From the NCBI GenBank assembly GCA_023481025.1, contig JAMCWV010000085.1:1-8191 (forward strand): a DNA stretch of 8,191 nt, in the 5' to 3' direction. Below, piece after piece: positions 1 through 5,993 of the stretch. Within the stretch, counting starts at the first letter, position 1; each line of letters opens with the position of its first letter. The DNA comes from Gammaproteobacteria bacterium (GTDB lineage: Bacteria > Pseudomonadota > Gammaproteobacteria > Enterobacterales > Alteromonadaceae). The notes beneath the pieces are model-generated. The model ran no database searches and was not told where the DNA came from. It was given only the letters and a program-made list of their open reading frames with translations. Position numbers and translations under genes: made by a program.

Positions 1-92
1 GCGGGCGCTTGGCGTTCCTCACATTTACCAAGGCCAACACGATAAAATGCAGGCTTTTCGCGCCATTCAAGAAGCCTGCTCTGTCAGTGACA
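1..92. repeat. Inverted copy of an internal kdsC segment (left arm)
   Basis: Base i of this segment is the complement of base 1266-i, without mismatch over 92 bases, so it is a perfect inverted copy of 1174-1265. The match stops at 93, where the sequence switches to lptA. On the plus strand, positions 2-91 encode 30 residues identical to KdsC residues 86-115, starting RALGVPHIY, with no start or stop codon of their own. The copy begins at the window edge and may continue beyond it. The best reading is a fold-back chimera at a contig end. A real small inverted duplication would have cut lptA and is much less likely. Confidence 0.95.
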
Positions 93-409
93 CCGGGCTC
101 AATTTCTTGCTGATAAGTTGCCGGAGAACCGCGCAAAATGAACATCTGAGTTTCACCGTCGCGCTCTTCAAAACCGGTGGCCTCTAATTCGTCGGCAGTA
201 ATTTTCAACGTGCCCTGCGTGATGCGCACATTGCCTGTAGCACGATAAATGTTGGCAGCGAGATCAATAAAATCATTCTCGGCCAAAATCCGGATCGGCT
301 CATTAAAATCACGTTGTAATGGCGATAGCTGCTCTTGGGCGACGACTGCGGCGGAGCACAGCAGCGCGCTAAGGGCGAATGTGACGGGGATAATAAATCG
401 TTTCAACAT
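93..409 (-). CDS. lptA: LptA, periplasmic lipopolysaccharide bridge protein (truncated at its 3' end)
   Basis: LptA polymerises head to tail into the periplasmic bridge that carries lipopolysaccharide from LptC at the inner membrane to LptD at the outer membrane. About 106 residues are visible. Residues 1-24 form a signal peptide (MLKRF start, hydrophobic core, AVVA before Q25), followed by the OstA/LptA-type beta-jellyroll start: residues 36-58 match the opening strands and GNVRITQGTLKITAD (59-73) matches E. coli GNVIVTQGTIKINAD. Family members are about 170-185 residues, so roughly the last 40 percent is missing. Homology ends after EIEPG at position 93, where the inverted kdsC segment begins. 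The frame stays open through that segment to the window edge, giving a false lptA/antisense-kdsC fusion. The start lies inside the end of lptC (41-base overlap), behind a weak GGAAA Shine-Dalgarno. The family call is firm; the truncation is probably artefactual. Confidence 0.9.
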
Positions 410-962
410 GATTAATAATTTCCAATTGCTGAGCTTCAAGATTAACACGCATGCCGACGCCTTCAACATTAAACTGCGGGCCTCGAAGCGTCACTGCAGC
501 ATCAGTTTGCATGATTCCGGTTTGCAGGTCGATTTCTAGGTAGTCGGTTTTAATCTCTTCAATATAACCGATACCTGAGCGATTCACGATAGACACGTCA
601 TTGATGAGCTCTAAACGCTCGTCTTCAAAAAAACGCCCGTGCCGCGCGCTAATTTCCCAGACCGCGCCAGTTTCCTGAATATTGACACTTTGTTCGGATA
701 AAAAAGTGGTATACACAGGCTGTTCCAGCTCGGTCAAACGAATGGTACTAAAATGAGCCATGCGGTCGGCTTGAATTTGGTGTGCTAACCGACCATCGGA
801 TTCAAAGACTCGCGTGGACAGCCCAAACGCTGTGAAGTCAGGGATCAGCTGACTATCACTGCTGTCGACAACCATAGGTTCTTCACGGTCAAAAGAATAC
901 CAAAGCACACCAGCACTGACGCAGGCAAAGAGGACAAGTAGAATCAACGAACGTTTGTTCAT
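369..962 (-). CDS. lptC: LptC, inner-membrane lipopolysaccharide export protein
   Basis: LptC is a bitopic inner-membrane protein that receives lipopolysaccharide from the LptB2FG transporter and passes it to LptA. The 197-residue product is close to the usual 190 or so. Residues 5-23 form one hydrophobic anchor (LILLVLFACVSAGVLWYSF), followed by a periplasmic LptC/OstA-like beta-rich domain from about residue 40. Typical LptC features are the segment LTELEQPVYTTF (77-88), which corresponds to WFTQPVLTTF in E. coli, and the end ETIYY, which corresponds to VRTSY. It lies third in the kdsD-kdsC-lptC-lptA operon: its ATG overlaps the kdsC stop (ATGA, 959-962) and its TAG stop lies inside lptA. 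This spacing suggests coupled translation. Nothing in the gene looks damaged. Confidence 0.93.
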   Translation of the reverse strand: MNKRSLILLVLFACVSAGVLWYSFDREEPMVVDSSDSQLIPDFTAFGLSTRVFESDGRLAHQIQADRMAHFSTIRLTELEQPVYTTFLSEQSVNIQETGAVWEISARHGRFFEDERLELINDVSIVNRSGIGYIEEIKTDYLEIDLQTGIMQTDAAVTLRGPQFNVEGVGMRVNLEAQQLEIINHVETIYYPRHIRP

Positions 963-1519
963 GTGCTGCTCTCATGAACTTGGTGCAATAATCCCTGACT
1001 GAGTAAAATCAGGTCGGCAACTTCGCGAACAGCACCAAAGCCACCGCGTTGCCGGGTGACATAATCAGCTTGTTGTTGCAGAAACGGGTGTCCGTCATAA
1101 ACGGTTAACGCGAGGCCGGAGGCTTGTAGCATGGGTAAGTCTGGTAAATCATCACCGATACTCGCTGTTTCGTTGTCACTGACAGAGCAGGCTTCTTGAA
1201 TGGCGCGAAAAGCCTGCATTTTATCGTGTTGGCCTTGGTAAATGTGAGGAACGCCAAGCGCCCGCATGCGGTCTGCGACTATCTGCGATTGCCGACCGGT
1301 AATCACCGCGACTTGAATGCCAGCCGTCAAGAGTGCTTTCACGCCTAAGCCATCGCGAGTATGAAAGGCCTTTAGCTCTTCGCCTTGATTACCGAGGTAA
1401 ATCCGGCCGTCGGAGAAAATTCCATCAACGTCACAAACTAGTAGTTTAACCGCCGCGAACTTCGTCAGTAAGTCGTGATGAATATCGCCATACCAAGTTG
1501 AGGTGTATTGACTTTCCAT
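959..1519 (-). CDS. kdsC: KdsC, 3-deoxy-D-manno-octulosonate 8-phosphate phosphatase
   Basis: KdsC hydrolyses Kdo 8-phosphate to Kdo and phosphate in the cytoplasm, the step before CMP-Kdo formation for the lipopolysaccharide inner core. It is a cap-less HAD phosphatase that works as a tetramer. The 186 residues match the family length. HAD motif I is DVDGIFSDG (30-38, nucleophile D30 and acid D32), motif II is T74 in VITGR, motif III is K100, and motif IV is GDDLPD (122-127). The C-terminal RGGFGAVREV (158-167) is the family signature that covers the active site. Its ATG shares one base with the kdsD stop (TAATG, 1517-1521) and its stop overlaps the lptC start by 4 bases. Residues 86-115 are the stretch duplicated in inverted orientation at the left edge of the window. 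Confidence 0.96.
   Translation of the reverse strand: MESQYTSTWYGDIHHDLLTKFAAVKLLVCDVDGIFSDGRIYLGNQGEELKAFHTRDGLGVKALLTAGIQVAVITGRQSQIVADRMRALGVPHIYQGQHDKMQAFRAIQEACSVSDNETASIGDDLPDLPMLQASGLALTVYDGHPFLQQQADYVTRQRGGFGAVREVADLILLSQGLLHQVHESST
1174..1265. repeat. Right arm of the 92-base inverted repeat, inside kdsC
   Basis: This is the original copy: it lies in an uninterrupted kdsC gene and encodes KdsC residues 86-115 on the minus strand. Its perfect reverse complement occupies 1-92. The 1,081 bases between the arms (93-1173) hold the truncated lptA, lptC and the end of kdsC. The distance and inverted orientation fit a fold-back join. Confidence 0.95.
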
Positions 1520-2529
1520 TACAGGACTCCAGCGCGCAGTAGATCATGCATATTAAAAACACCGACGACTTGCTGCGTTTTGTTGACAGCGATTAGGCCG
1601 TTAATTTTCTTGCTTTCCATGACTTTTAGCGCCTCTGCAGCCAAGGTTTCTGGGCTTGTGGTTGTGCAATGACGGGTCATGGTTGCAGAAATTGGCGTGT
1701 GATGAATGTCGACACGCTGGTCGAGGATCCGCCGTAAATCACCGTCGGTAAAGATACCTAATAGTTGGTCCTTGTCGTCCACAATCGTGGTCATGCCTAA
1801 ACCTTTACGAGAAATTTCAAGTAAGGCTTCGGTGATAATCGCACTCTCCCGAACTTTCGGAATGCGGTCGCCGGTATGCATAACATCACTGACACGCAAT
1901 AACAGCCGACGGCCCAAGCTGCCACCCGGATGGGATAAGGCAAAATCATCCGCGGTGAAGCCACGCGCATGCAACAAGGCGACTGCTAAGGCGTCACCCA
2001 TAACTAAGGTTGCAGTGGTGCTTGCGGTGGGGGCTAAGCCTAGTGGACAGGCCTCTTCGGCCACACCGACATAAAGGTGCACGTCGGCCAGTGTGGCGAG
2101 TGTTGATTCAGGCTTGCCGGTCATGGCGATGAGCGGCACACCAAGGCGTTTTATAACCGGTAAGATGCTTAACACTTCATGAGTTTCACCGGAATTGGAA
2201 ATCGCAATGACGGTGTCTTGTGCCGTAATCATCCCAAGGTCGCCGTGACTGGCTTCACCGGGGTGAACAAAGAAAGCCGGGGTTCCGGTACTCGCGAGGG
2301 TCGCTGCTATTTTACCGCCAATGTGTCCAGATTTCCCCATGCCCGTGACGACAACTCGTCCCTGACAACGGATGAGTTGCTGACAGGCGTTGTGGAAAGA
2401 CCTGTCGATTGATTGATATAAGCCGTCTATTGCTGCTTTTTCGATATCGAGAACGCGCTGACCCTGTGCGATAAAGTCACTTGCAGCAAGCGCAGAGTCG
2501 TCAGGACGATGACGAGTTGACTCAGTCAT
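1519..2529 (-). CDS. kdsD: KdsD, D-arabinose 5-phosphate isomerase
   Basis: KdsD interconverts D-ribulose 5-phosphate and D-arabinose 5-phosphate, the first committed precursor of Kdo. It has an N-terminal SIS sugar-isomerase domain (about residues 35-200) and two C-terminal CBS domains (about 205-330). Visible signatures are GMGKSGHIG (63-71), HPGEASHGDLG (89-99), the SIS loop SNSGE (111-115), ALSHPGGSLGRRLLLRV near the domain boundary, and GIFTDGDLRR in the CBS region. The frame stays open upstream to an ATG at 2727, but homology starts at the ATG at 2529, which has AAGGA 10 bases upstream. The product is then 336 residues, close to E. coli KdsD (328), and the extra 66 upstream codons look non-coding. 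It is first in the kdsD-kdsC-lptC-lptA operon, with a candidate extended -10 promoter at 2613-2621. Confidence 0.95.
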   Translation of the reverse strand: MTESTRHRPDDSALAASDFIAQGQRVLDIEKAAIDGLYQSIDRSFHNACQQLIRCQGRVVVTGMGKSGHIGGKIAATLASTGTPAFFVHPGEASHGDLGMITAQDTVIAISNSGETHEVLSILPVIKRLGVPLIAMTGKPESTLATLADVHLYVGVAEEACPLGLAPTASTTATLVMGDALAVALLHARGFTADDFALSHPGGSLGRRLLLRVSDVMHTGDRIPKVRESAIITEALLEISRKGLGMTTIVDDKDQLLGIFTDGDLRRILDQRVDIHHTPISATMTRHCTTTSPETLAAEALKVMESKKINGLIAVNKTQQVVGVFNMHDLLRAGVL

Positions 2530-2539
2530 AGTAGTCAAA

Positions 2540-2544
2540 TCCTT
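2540..2544 (-). promoter_or_regulatory. kdsD ribosome binding site
   Basis: AAGGA on the minus strand, 10 bases before the ATG at 2529. It supports that start over the upstream ATG at 2727, which has no homologous coding sequence behind it. Confidence 0.6.
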
Positions 2545-2554
2545 GTTTTTGCCG

Positions 2555-2577
2555 ATGTGCGGAACTAAATCGCACAT
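2555..2577 (-). promoter_or_regulatory. Hairpin in the kdsD leader
   Basis: The arms ATGTGCG (2555-2561) and CGCACAT (2571-2577) are perfect reverse complements around a 9-base loop. If transcription starts near 2606, the hairpin lies in the kdsD 5' untranslated leader, ending 10 bases before the Shine-Dalgarno at 2544. It has no immediate U-run on the kdsD strand, so it is not a standard terminator. It could stabilise the leader, affect translation or be a protein site; no function is established. Confidence 0.4.
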
Positions 2578-2612
2578 TCCGAGCCAGAAACGTTTGAAGC
2601 CAATTTTGCAAA

Positions 2613-2621
2613 AGTATATCA
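2613..2621 (-). promoter_or_regulatory. Candidate extended -10 promoter for kdsD operon
   Basis: Read on the minus strand this is TGATATACT: a TATACT hexamer (five of six matches to consensus) with a TG one base upstream, the extended -10 form that can work with a poor -35. The hexamer 17 bases upstream is poor. Transcription would start near 2606, giving a leader of about 78 bases before kdsD. This is pattern matching only. Confidence 0.4.
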
Positions 2622-2662
2622 CCGACGACTTGGAATAGGTACGGGTGGCAAGAAAACGAACG

Positions 2663-2680
2663 ATGCGCCAAAAGGCGCAT
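2663..2680. repeat. 7-base perfect hairpin with AAAA loop between divergent genes
   Basis: ATGCGCC (2663-2669), loop AAAA, GGCGCAT (2674-2680). Neither strand has a following T-run, so it is unlikely to be an intrinsic terminator. It lies upstream of the candidate kdsD -10 and about 110 bases before the tetR start. It may be a DNA operator or a chance palindrome. Confidence 0.45.
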
Positions 2681-2709
2681 ACAGCACGATGGGTGCGACA
2701 GTTTGTGCA

Positions 2710-2738
2710 TTGCTGGTCGGTTTGCAACTTGCTAAATT
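2710..2738 (+). promoter_or_regulatory. Candidate tetR promoter
   Basis: TTGCTG (2710-2715) and TAAATT (2733-2738) are separated by 17 bases, and TG precedes the -10 by one base (TGCTAAATT), the extended -10 form. Both hexamers are imperfect. The start of transcription would fall near 2745, just before the palindrome at 2750-2765, so a repressor bound there could block it. One copy of the GTCGGTTTG repeat lies in the spacer (2716-2724). Confidence 0.35.
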
Positions 2739-2749
2739 GAACGATAGTT

Positions 2750-2765
2750 AACCGAATAGTCGGTT
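2750..2765. promoter_or_regulatory. Palindrome resembling a TetR-family operator
   Basis: AACCGA and TCGGTT are perfect 6-base inverted arms around ATAG. The ACCGA/TCGGT core resembles operators bound by several TetR-family repressors, and the site ends 26 bases before the TetR start codon. A 9-base direct repeat, GTCGGTTTG, covers its right arm (2759-2767) and recurs at 2716-2724, possibly a second half-site. Autoregulation by the adjacent gene is an inference. Confidence 0.5.
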
Positions 2766-2791
2766 TGGTCAGTCGTAAAGGTTTAATAACG

Positions 2792-3400
2792 ATGAATGAA
2801 GCAAAGAAAACATCACGCGGTGGACGCCCAAGTAAACGAGATTTTATTCTTGCACAAGCAGAGCTGTTAGTCCGCGAGCGAGGAGCATCGCAATTGACCT
2901 TCGATGCTTTAACGGAGCAAACAGCGATCAGTAAAGGTGGGTTGCTTTATCACTTTGAGAGCAAAGAAGCGCTCATCGTGGCTATGCTTGAGCGTTACAT
3001 CGGTCAGCGCAAACAGCGCACTGAGAATGTCCTCGCAGCGAAACCGGAATTGAATGATATGGTCGACGGCTATTTGTTGGCTATGTTAGAAGCGGAAATC
3101 ACCGAGCCACAAGAAATGTTGGCGGTGGATAGTGCCATTGTCGCGGCGATTGCATCGAATCCAGAGTTGTTAGAGCCGGTGCGACAGCGCAATGTCGAAC
3201 TTTGGGCAGGCCTTGATCAAGCCCAAGCAGGCGCAATTCAAGCACGAATTGCGTGGAAAGCGGTGGTGGGCCACCGTCTCTTGAAACAATTTGGCTTGTT
3301 GATTGAAAGTGACGCGCAAACGGATGCGTTTATTGCCGAAGTGACTGCCATGGTGACACCAAACGCAAAGACCGATCCGGAAAATAGCGTATTCGGTTAA
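2792..3400 (+). CDS. TetR/AcrR-family transcriptional regulator
   Basis: A one-component DNA-binding regulator of 202 residues. The N-terminal TetR helix-turn-helix spans about 17-64, with the recognition-helix region SKGGLLYHF (48-56) followed by ESKEAL; the rest is a helical ligand-binding and dimerisation domain of unknown specificity. The basic lead RGGRPSKRD is common in this family. I chose the ATG at 2792, with AAAGG 10 bases upstream; an in-frame TTG at 2765 would add nine residues but falls within the palindrome. No efflux pump or enzyme gene is adjacent: kdsD is divergent upstream and mlaF lies downstream beyond a terminator. In E. coli, yrbG lies between kdsD and mlaF. Likely targets are its own promoter and possibly kdsD or the mla genes, but this is inferred from position only. 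The ligand cannot be told from sequence. Confidence 0.9.
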   Translation: MNEAKKTSRGGRPSKRDFILAQAELLVRERGASQLTFDALTEQTAISKGGLLYHFESKEALIVAMLERYIGQRKQRTENVLAAKPELNDMVDGYLLAMLEAEITEPQEMLAVDSAIVAAIASNPELLEPVRQRNVELWAGLDQAQAGAIQARIAWKAVVGHRLLKQFGLLIESDAQTDAFIAEVTAMVTPNAKTDPENSVFG

Positions 3401-3443
3401 TCTGAATTTTTCAGTCTCGCGTTAATACACGGTAGAATGTAAG

Positions 3444-3464
3444 TAGCCCTGCGGGGCTATTTTT
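3444..3464 (+). terminator. Rho-independent terminator after tetR
   Basis: TAGCCC (3444-3449), a TGCG loop and GGGCTA (3454-3459) form a 6-base, mostly GC stem followed directly by TTTTT (3460-3464). It lies 44 bases after the tetR stop and separates tetR from mlaF, which suggests mlaF has its own promoter. Confidence 0.85.
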
Positions 3465-3501
3465 GTATCGGCGATTTCCGTAGCCGTGGAAATGAAAATA
3501 A

Positions 3502-3510
3502 TGCTAAGAT
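3502..3510 (+). promoter_or_regulatory. Candidate extended -10 promoter for the mla operon
   Basis: TGCTAAGAT is an extended -10 (TG, one base, then TAAGAT with five of six consensus matches). No convincing -35 hexamer is present 16-18 bases upstream. It lies between the tetR terminator and mlaF and would give a leader of roughly 85 bases. Confidence 0.35.
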
Positions 3511-3589
3511 GCTCGGCCTTTTTGACGATGCGGAAACGAACCATTTCGGCGCCCGCATGGATAGAAAGAGCGGTGTCAAGAATCCCGAG

Positions 3590-3595
3590 AAGAGG
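3590..3595 (+). promoter_or_regulatory. mlaF ribosome binding site that favours a GTG start
   Basis: AAGAGG ends 6 bases before the GTG at 3602. The in-frame ATGs further upstream (3509 and 3557) have no comparable site, and the homology to MlaF begins just after the GTG. Confidence 0.7.
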
Positions 3596-3601
3596 CATGC
3601 A

Positions 3602-4408
3602 GTGAAAAACTTAGTCGAATTACAGGATGTGCATTTTAGTCGTGGTGATACCTCGATCTACGAGGGCGTAAGCCTCGTGGTTCCAGAAGGTAAAGTAACC
3701 GCGATTATGGGCCCTAGTGGTTGCGGTAAAACCACGCTGCTGCGCTTGATTGGTGGTCAATTACGGCCGAGCAGCGGCCATGTTCAATTTGCTGGCCATG
3801 AAATTAATAAGCTCGGACGTGGGCCTCTTTACGAAGTGCGCAAGCGTATGAGCATGTTATTCCAAAGCGGCGCTTTATTCAGTGATATGACGGTTTTTGA
3901 TAACGTCGCCTTTCCGATTCGAGAACATACTGATTTGCCGGAGAATATCATTGCCACTGTGGTTAAAATGAAACTCGACTCGGTTGGCCTACGTGGCGCT
4001 GCGCACTTGTTCCCATCGGAATTGTCTGGCGGCATGGCACGTCGTGCGGCACTGGCACGCTCAATCGCACTCGACCCAGAATTAATCATGTACGACGAAC
4101 CGTTTGCCGGGCAAGACCCAATTTCAATGGGCATGTTGGTGAAATTGATTCGTTCACTCAACCGCACGTTAGGGCTGACCTCCATTGTGGTTTCCCACGA
4201 TATTCATGAAGTGATGAGTATCGCCGATCATGTGTGCATTATGGCGAACAAACGCATTGTCGCCCAAGGTTCACCGCAGCAACTTGAGCAAGAAGGCAAT
4301 GAGCTGGTTCAGCAGTTTTTGCATGGTGAGCCAGACGGTCCGGTGCCTTTTCATTACCCTGCGAGCAATTATGCGGATGACTTACTTGGCAAAGGAGCTG
4401 GAAAATGA
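3602..4408 (+). CDS. mlaF: MlaF, ATP-binding subunit of the Mla phospholipid transporter
   Basis: MlaF is the cytoplasmic ATPase of the MlaFEDB complex, which moves phospholipids between the inner membrane and the periplasm and so helps keep the outer membrane asymmetric. From the GTG at 3602 it has 268 residues, against 269 in E. coli. Visible motifs are Walker [10 protein letters not shown] (37-45, K43), Q-loop Q88 in LFQSGALF, signature LSGGM (141-145), Walker B LIMYDEP with E166, D-loop GQD (170-172) and switch H199. The C-terminal [18 protein letters not shown] closely matches the E. coli tail that wraps around the partner MlaF. An in-frame ATG at 3509 would add 31 residues, but these have no family counterpart and lack a ribosome site. 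Its stop overlaps the mlaE start (ATGA), consistent with coupled translation of two subunits needed in equal amounts. Confidence 0.95.
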   Translation: MKNLVELQDVHFSRGDTSIYEGVSLVVPEGKVTAIMGPSGCGKTTLLRLIGGQLRPSSGHVQFAGHEINKLGRGPLYEVRKRMSMLFQSGALFSDMTVFDNVAFPIREHTDLPENIIATVVKMKLDSVGLRGAAHLFPSELSGGMARRAALARSIALDPELIMYDEPFAGQDPISMGMLVKLIRSLNRTLGLTSIVVSHDIHEVMSIADHVCIMANKRIVAQGSPQQLEQEGNELVQQFLHGEPDGPVPFHYPASNYADDLLGKGAGK

Positions 4409-5178
4409 AGCTACTGGTCAATTTGGGGCGGGACACCTTGAATGTCTTACGTGGTATGGGCAACGCCACAATCATGTTGTTTCAAGCGCTCGTCGGTAAA
4501 CCACAACCGTTAAAAATGTTTCCGCTGTTAATGCGCCAATTGTATGTGGTTGGCGTGCAGTCAATGCTCATAATCTTAGTTTCTGGGCTTTTTATCGGCA
4601 TGGTTCTGGGCTTGCAAGGTTATACCATTCTGGTCGATTTTGGTGCTGAACAAGCACTGGGACCTATGGTCGCTTTGAGTTTGTTACGCGAATTAGGGCC
4701 GGTCGTGACGGCCTTATTGTTTGCCGGTCGAGCCGGTTCGGCACTGACTGCCGAAATTGGTCTGATGCGCGCGACGGAGCAACTTTCCAGCTTGGAAATG
4801 ATGGCTGTTGATCCGCTACGTCGGGTGATTGCCCCACGTTTTTGGGCCGGCTTTATCAGTATGCCGTTGCTCGCCTTTATGTTTAGCGCTATCGGCATTT
4901 ACGGTGGCTTTGTGGTTGGGGTGCAGTGGCTAGGCGTTGATGACGGCGCGTTCTGGTCGGTGATGCAAGCCAGCGTTGAATGGCGTTATGACATTATGAA
5001 TGGTTTTATTAAGAGTTTAGTTTTTGCTTTTGTGGTGACATGGATTGCGCTGTACAAAGGCTATACCGCGGTACCGACATCGCCTGGAATTAGTGCAGCG
5101 ACCACACAAACAGTGGTGTATAGCTCACTTGCGGTGCTTGGGTTGGATTTTGTTTTGACTGCTTTAATGTTTGGGTGA
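4405..5178 (+). CDS. mlaE: MlaE, membrane permease of the Mla phospholipid transporter
   Basis: MlaE is the transmembrane subunit (MlaE/YrbE permease family) that pairs with MlaF and forms the lipid path under the MlaD ring. The 257 residues match E. coli (260). After an amphipathic N-terminal stretch, hydrophobic segments lie at about 47-70, 85-108, 145-175, 198-218 and 234-255, fitting the known fold with an interfacial helix and five membrane helices. The conserved cytoplasmic stretch [20 protein letters not shown] (108-127) is the family hallmark and includes the coupling region that meets MlaF. AAAGGAG (4391-4397) precedes the ATG by 7 bases. It overlaps mlaF by 4 bases and is followed 3 bases later by mlaD. 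Confidence 0.95.
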   Translation: MKLLVNLGRDTLNVLRGMGNATIMLFQALVGKPQPLKMFPLLMRQLYVVGVQSMLIILVSGLFIGMVLGLQGYTILVDFGAEQALGPMVALSLLRELGPVVTALLFAGRAGSALTAEIGLMRATEQLSSLEMMAVDPLRRVIAPRFWAGFISMPLLAFMFSAIGIYGGFVVGVQWLGVDDGAFWSVMQASVEWRYDIMNGFIKSLVFAFVVTWIALYKGYTAVPTSPGISAATTQTVVYSSLAVLGLDFVLTALMFG

Positions 5179-5181
5179 TTT

Positions 5182-5649
5182 ATGGAAGCGCGTAAAATAG
5201 AGTTACTCGTCGGCGTATTTATTACCGCTGCGATTGCAGCACTGGTGTTTTTGGCATTACAAGTAGCGAATACGACGGGCTCGCTGCGAGGTGAAACCTA
5301 TACTTTGTATGCCAAATTTGACAATATCGGCGGCTTGAAAGTGCGCTCACCGGTGAAGGTTGGTGGCGTCGTTGTCGGTCGAGTCAGTAACATCACGTTA
5401 GACCGTGAGTATTTTGAACCCGTGGTCGAAATGAAAATTAGTAAGCAATTTGTTGGCTTTCCGGACACTAGTACAGCCTCAATTCTGACCTCTGGATTAC
5501 TTGGTGAGCAATATATTGGTCTCGAGCCCGGCTTTATGGACGACGGTATTATGACACTCGAAGATGGCGATGAAATTTTCATGACCAATTCGGCCATGGT
5601 GTTAGAAAACTTGATTGGCCAGTTCTTATTTAGCCAAGGCAATGACTAA
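5182..5649 (+). CDS. mlaD: MlaD, MCE-domain phospholipid-binding subunit
   Basis: MlaD is anchored in the inner membrane, and its single MCE domain forms a hexameric periplasmic ring through which phospholipids pass to or from MlaC. The 155-residue protein has a membrane helix at about 7-27 and an MCE domain at about 38-117 (including FDNIGGLKVRSPVKVGGVVVG and LLGEQYIGLEPG). A C-terminal helix follows around LENLIGQFLF (141-150), the hydrophobic helix that lines the pore. It ends at QGND and lacks the low-complexity tail of E. coli MlaD (183 residues), which is a variable part. It sits 3 bases after mlaE. The next gene, 14 bases on, is mlaB and not the mlaC normally found here. Confidence 0.94.
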   Translation: MEARKIELLVGVFITAAIAALVFLALQVANTTGSLRGETYTLYAKFDNIGGLKVRSPVKVGGVVVGRVSNITLDREYFEPVVEMKISKQFVGFPDTSTASILTSGLLGEQYIGLEPGFMDDGIMTLEDGDEIFMTNSAMVLENLIGQFLFSQGND

Positions 5650-5663
5650 GGCGAGGGTAGGGT

Positions 5664-5960
5664 ATGAATAACCTCAGTTTTACCCGAGAGAACAACCAAG
5701 TCGTAGTGCGTGGGCTGCTGGATCGCGATCATGTTGGTACGGCTTGGCAAAGCCGGCAAGACTGGTTAAGCGGCAGTGGCGATGTTTCTGTTGACCTGCA
5801 AGGTGTAGAGAAAGTTGATTCTGCTGGCCTAGCCATGCTCATTCAGGTCAAGGCTGAATTGCTCCAGCAAGGTCGCGAACTGGCTTTACACAATGTAAAC
5901 ACTCAGCTTCGACAGTTTGCTGAGGTCAGTGGCGTAACCGAGCTACTTTCGTTAAGCTAA
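5664..5960 (+). CDS. mlaB: MlaB, STAS-domain subunit of the Mla transporter
   Basis: MlaB is a small cytoplasmic STAS protein that binds MlaF and is needed for assembly and activity of the MlaFEDB complex. The 98 residues match E. coli (97). The STAS core includes SVDLQGVEKVDSAGLAMLIQ (42-61) and the following helix KAELLQQGREL. The conserved Ser/Thr position (T52 in E. coli, in VDTGG) is S53 here, within VDSAG, so a hydroxyl side chain is retained. GAGGG (5653-5657) precedes the ATG by 6 bases. Identity rests on the STAS domain plus position straight after mlaD, because STAS sequences diverge quickly. It is co-transcribed with mlaFED by spacing. Confidence 0.9.
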   Translation: MNNLSFTRENNQVVVRGLLDRDHVGTAWQSRQDWLSGSGDVSVDLQGVEKVDSAGLAMLIQVKAELLQQGRELALHNVNTQLRQFAEVSGVTELLSLS

Positions 5961-5983
5961 GCGCCATTCTTATCTGAATATGT

Positions 5984-5988
5984 GGAAG
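5984..5988 (+). promoter_or_regulatory. ibaG ribosome binding site
   Basis: GGAAG lies 5 bases before the ATG at 5994. It covers most of the alternative GTG start at 5982, so the ATG is favoured. Confidence 0.6.
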
Positions 5989-5993
5989 AACTC

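Noticed and set aside
249..539. Plus-strand 96-codon open frame
   Set aside because: It lies antisense to lptA and lptC, which have clear family homology; the translation has no recognisable domain.
1706..2412. Plus-strand open frames within kdsD
   Set aside because: They are antisense shadows of a well-conserved kdsD and show no family features.
3509..3601. 31-residue N-terminal extension of MlaF from the ATG at 3509
   Set aside because: That ATG overlaps the candidate -10 element and has no ribosome site, while the GTG at 3602 has a strong one and matches the family start.
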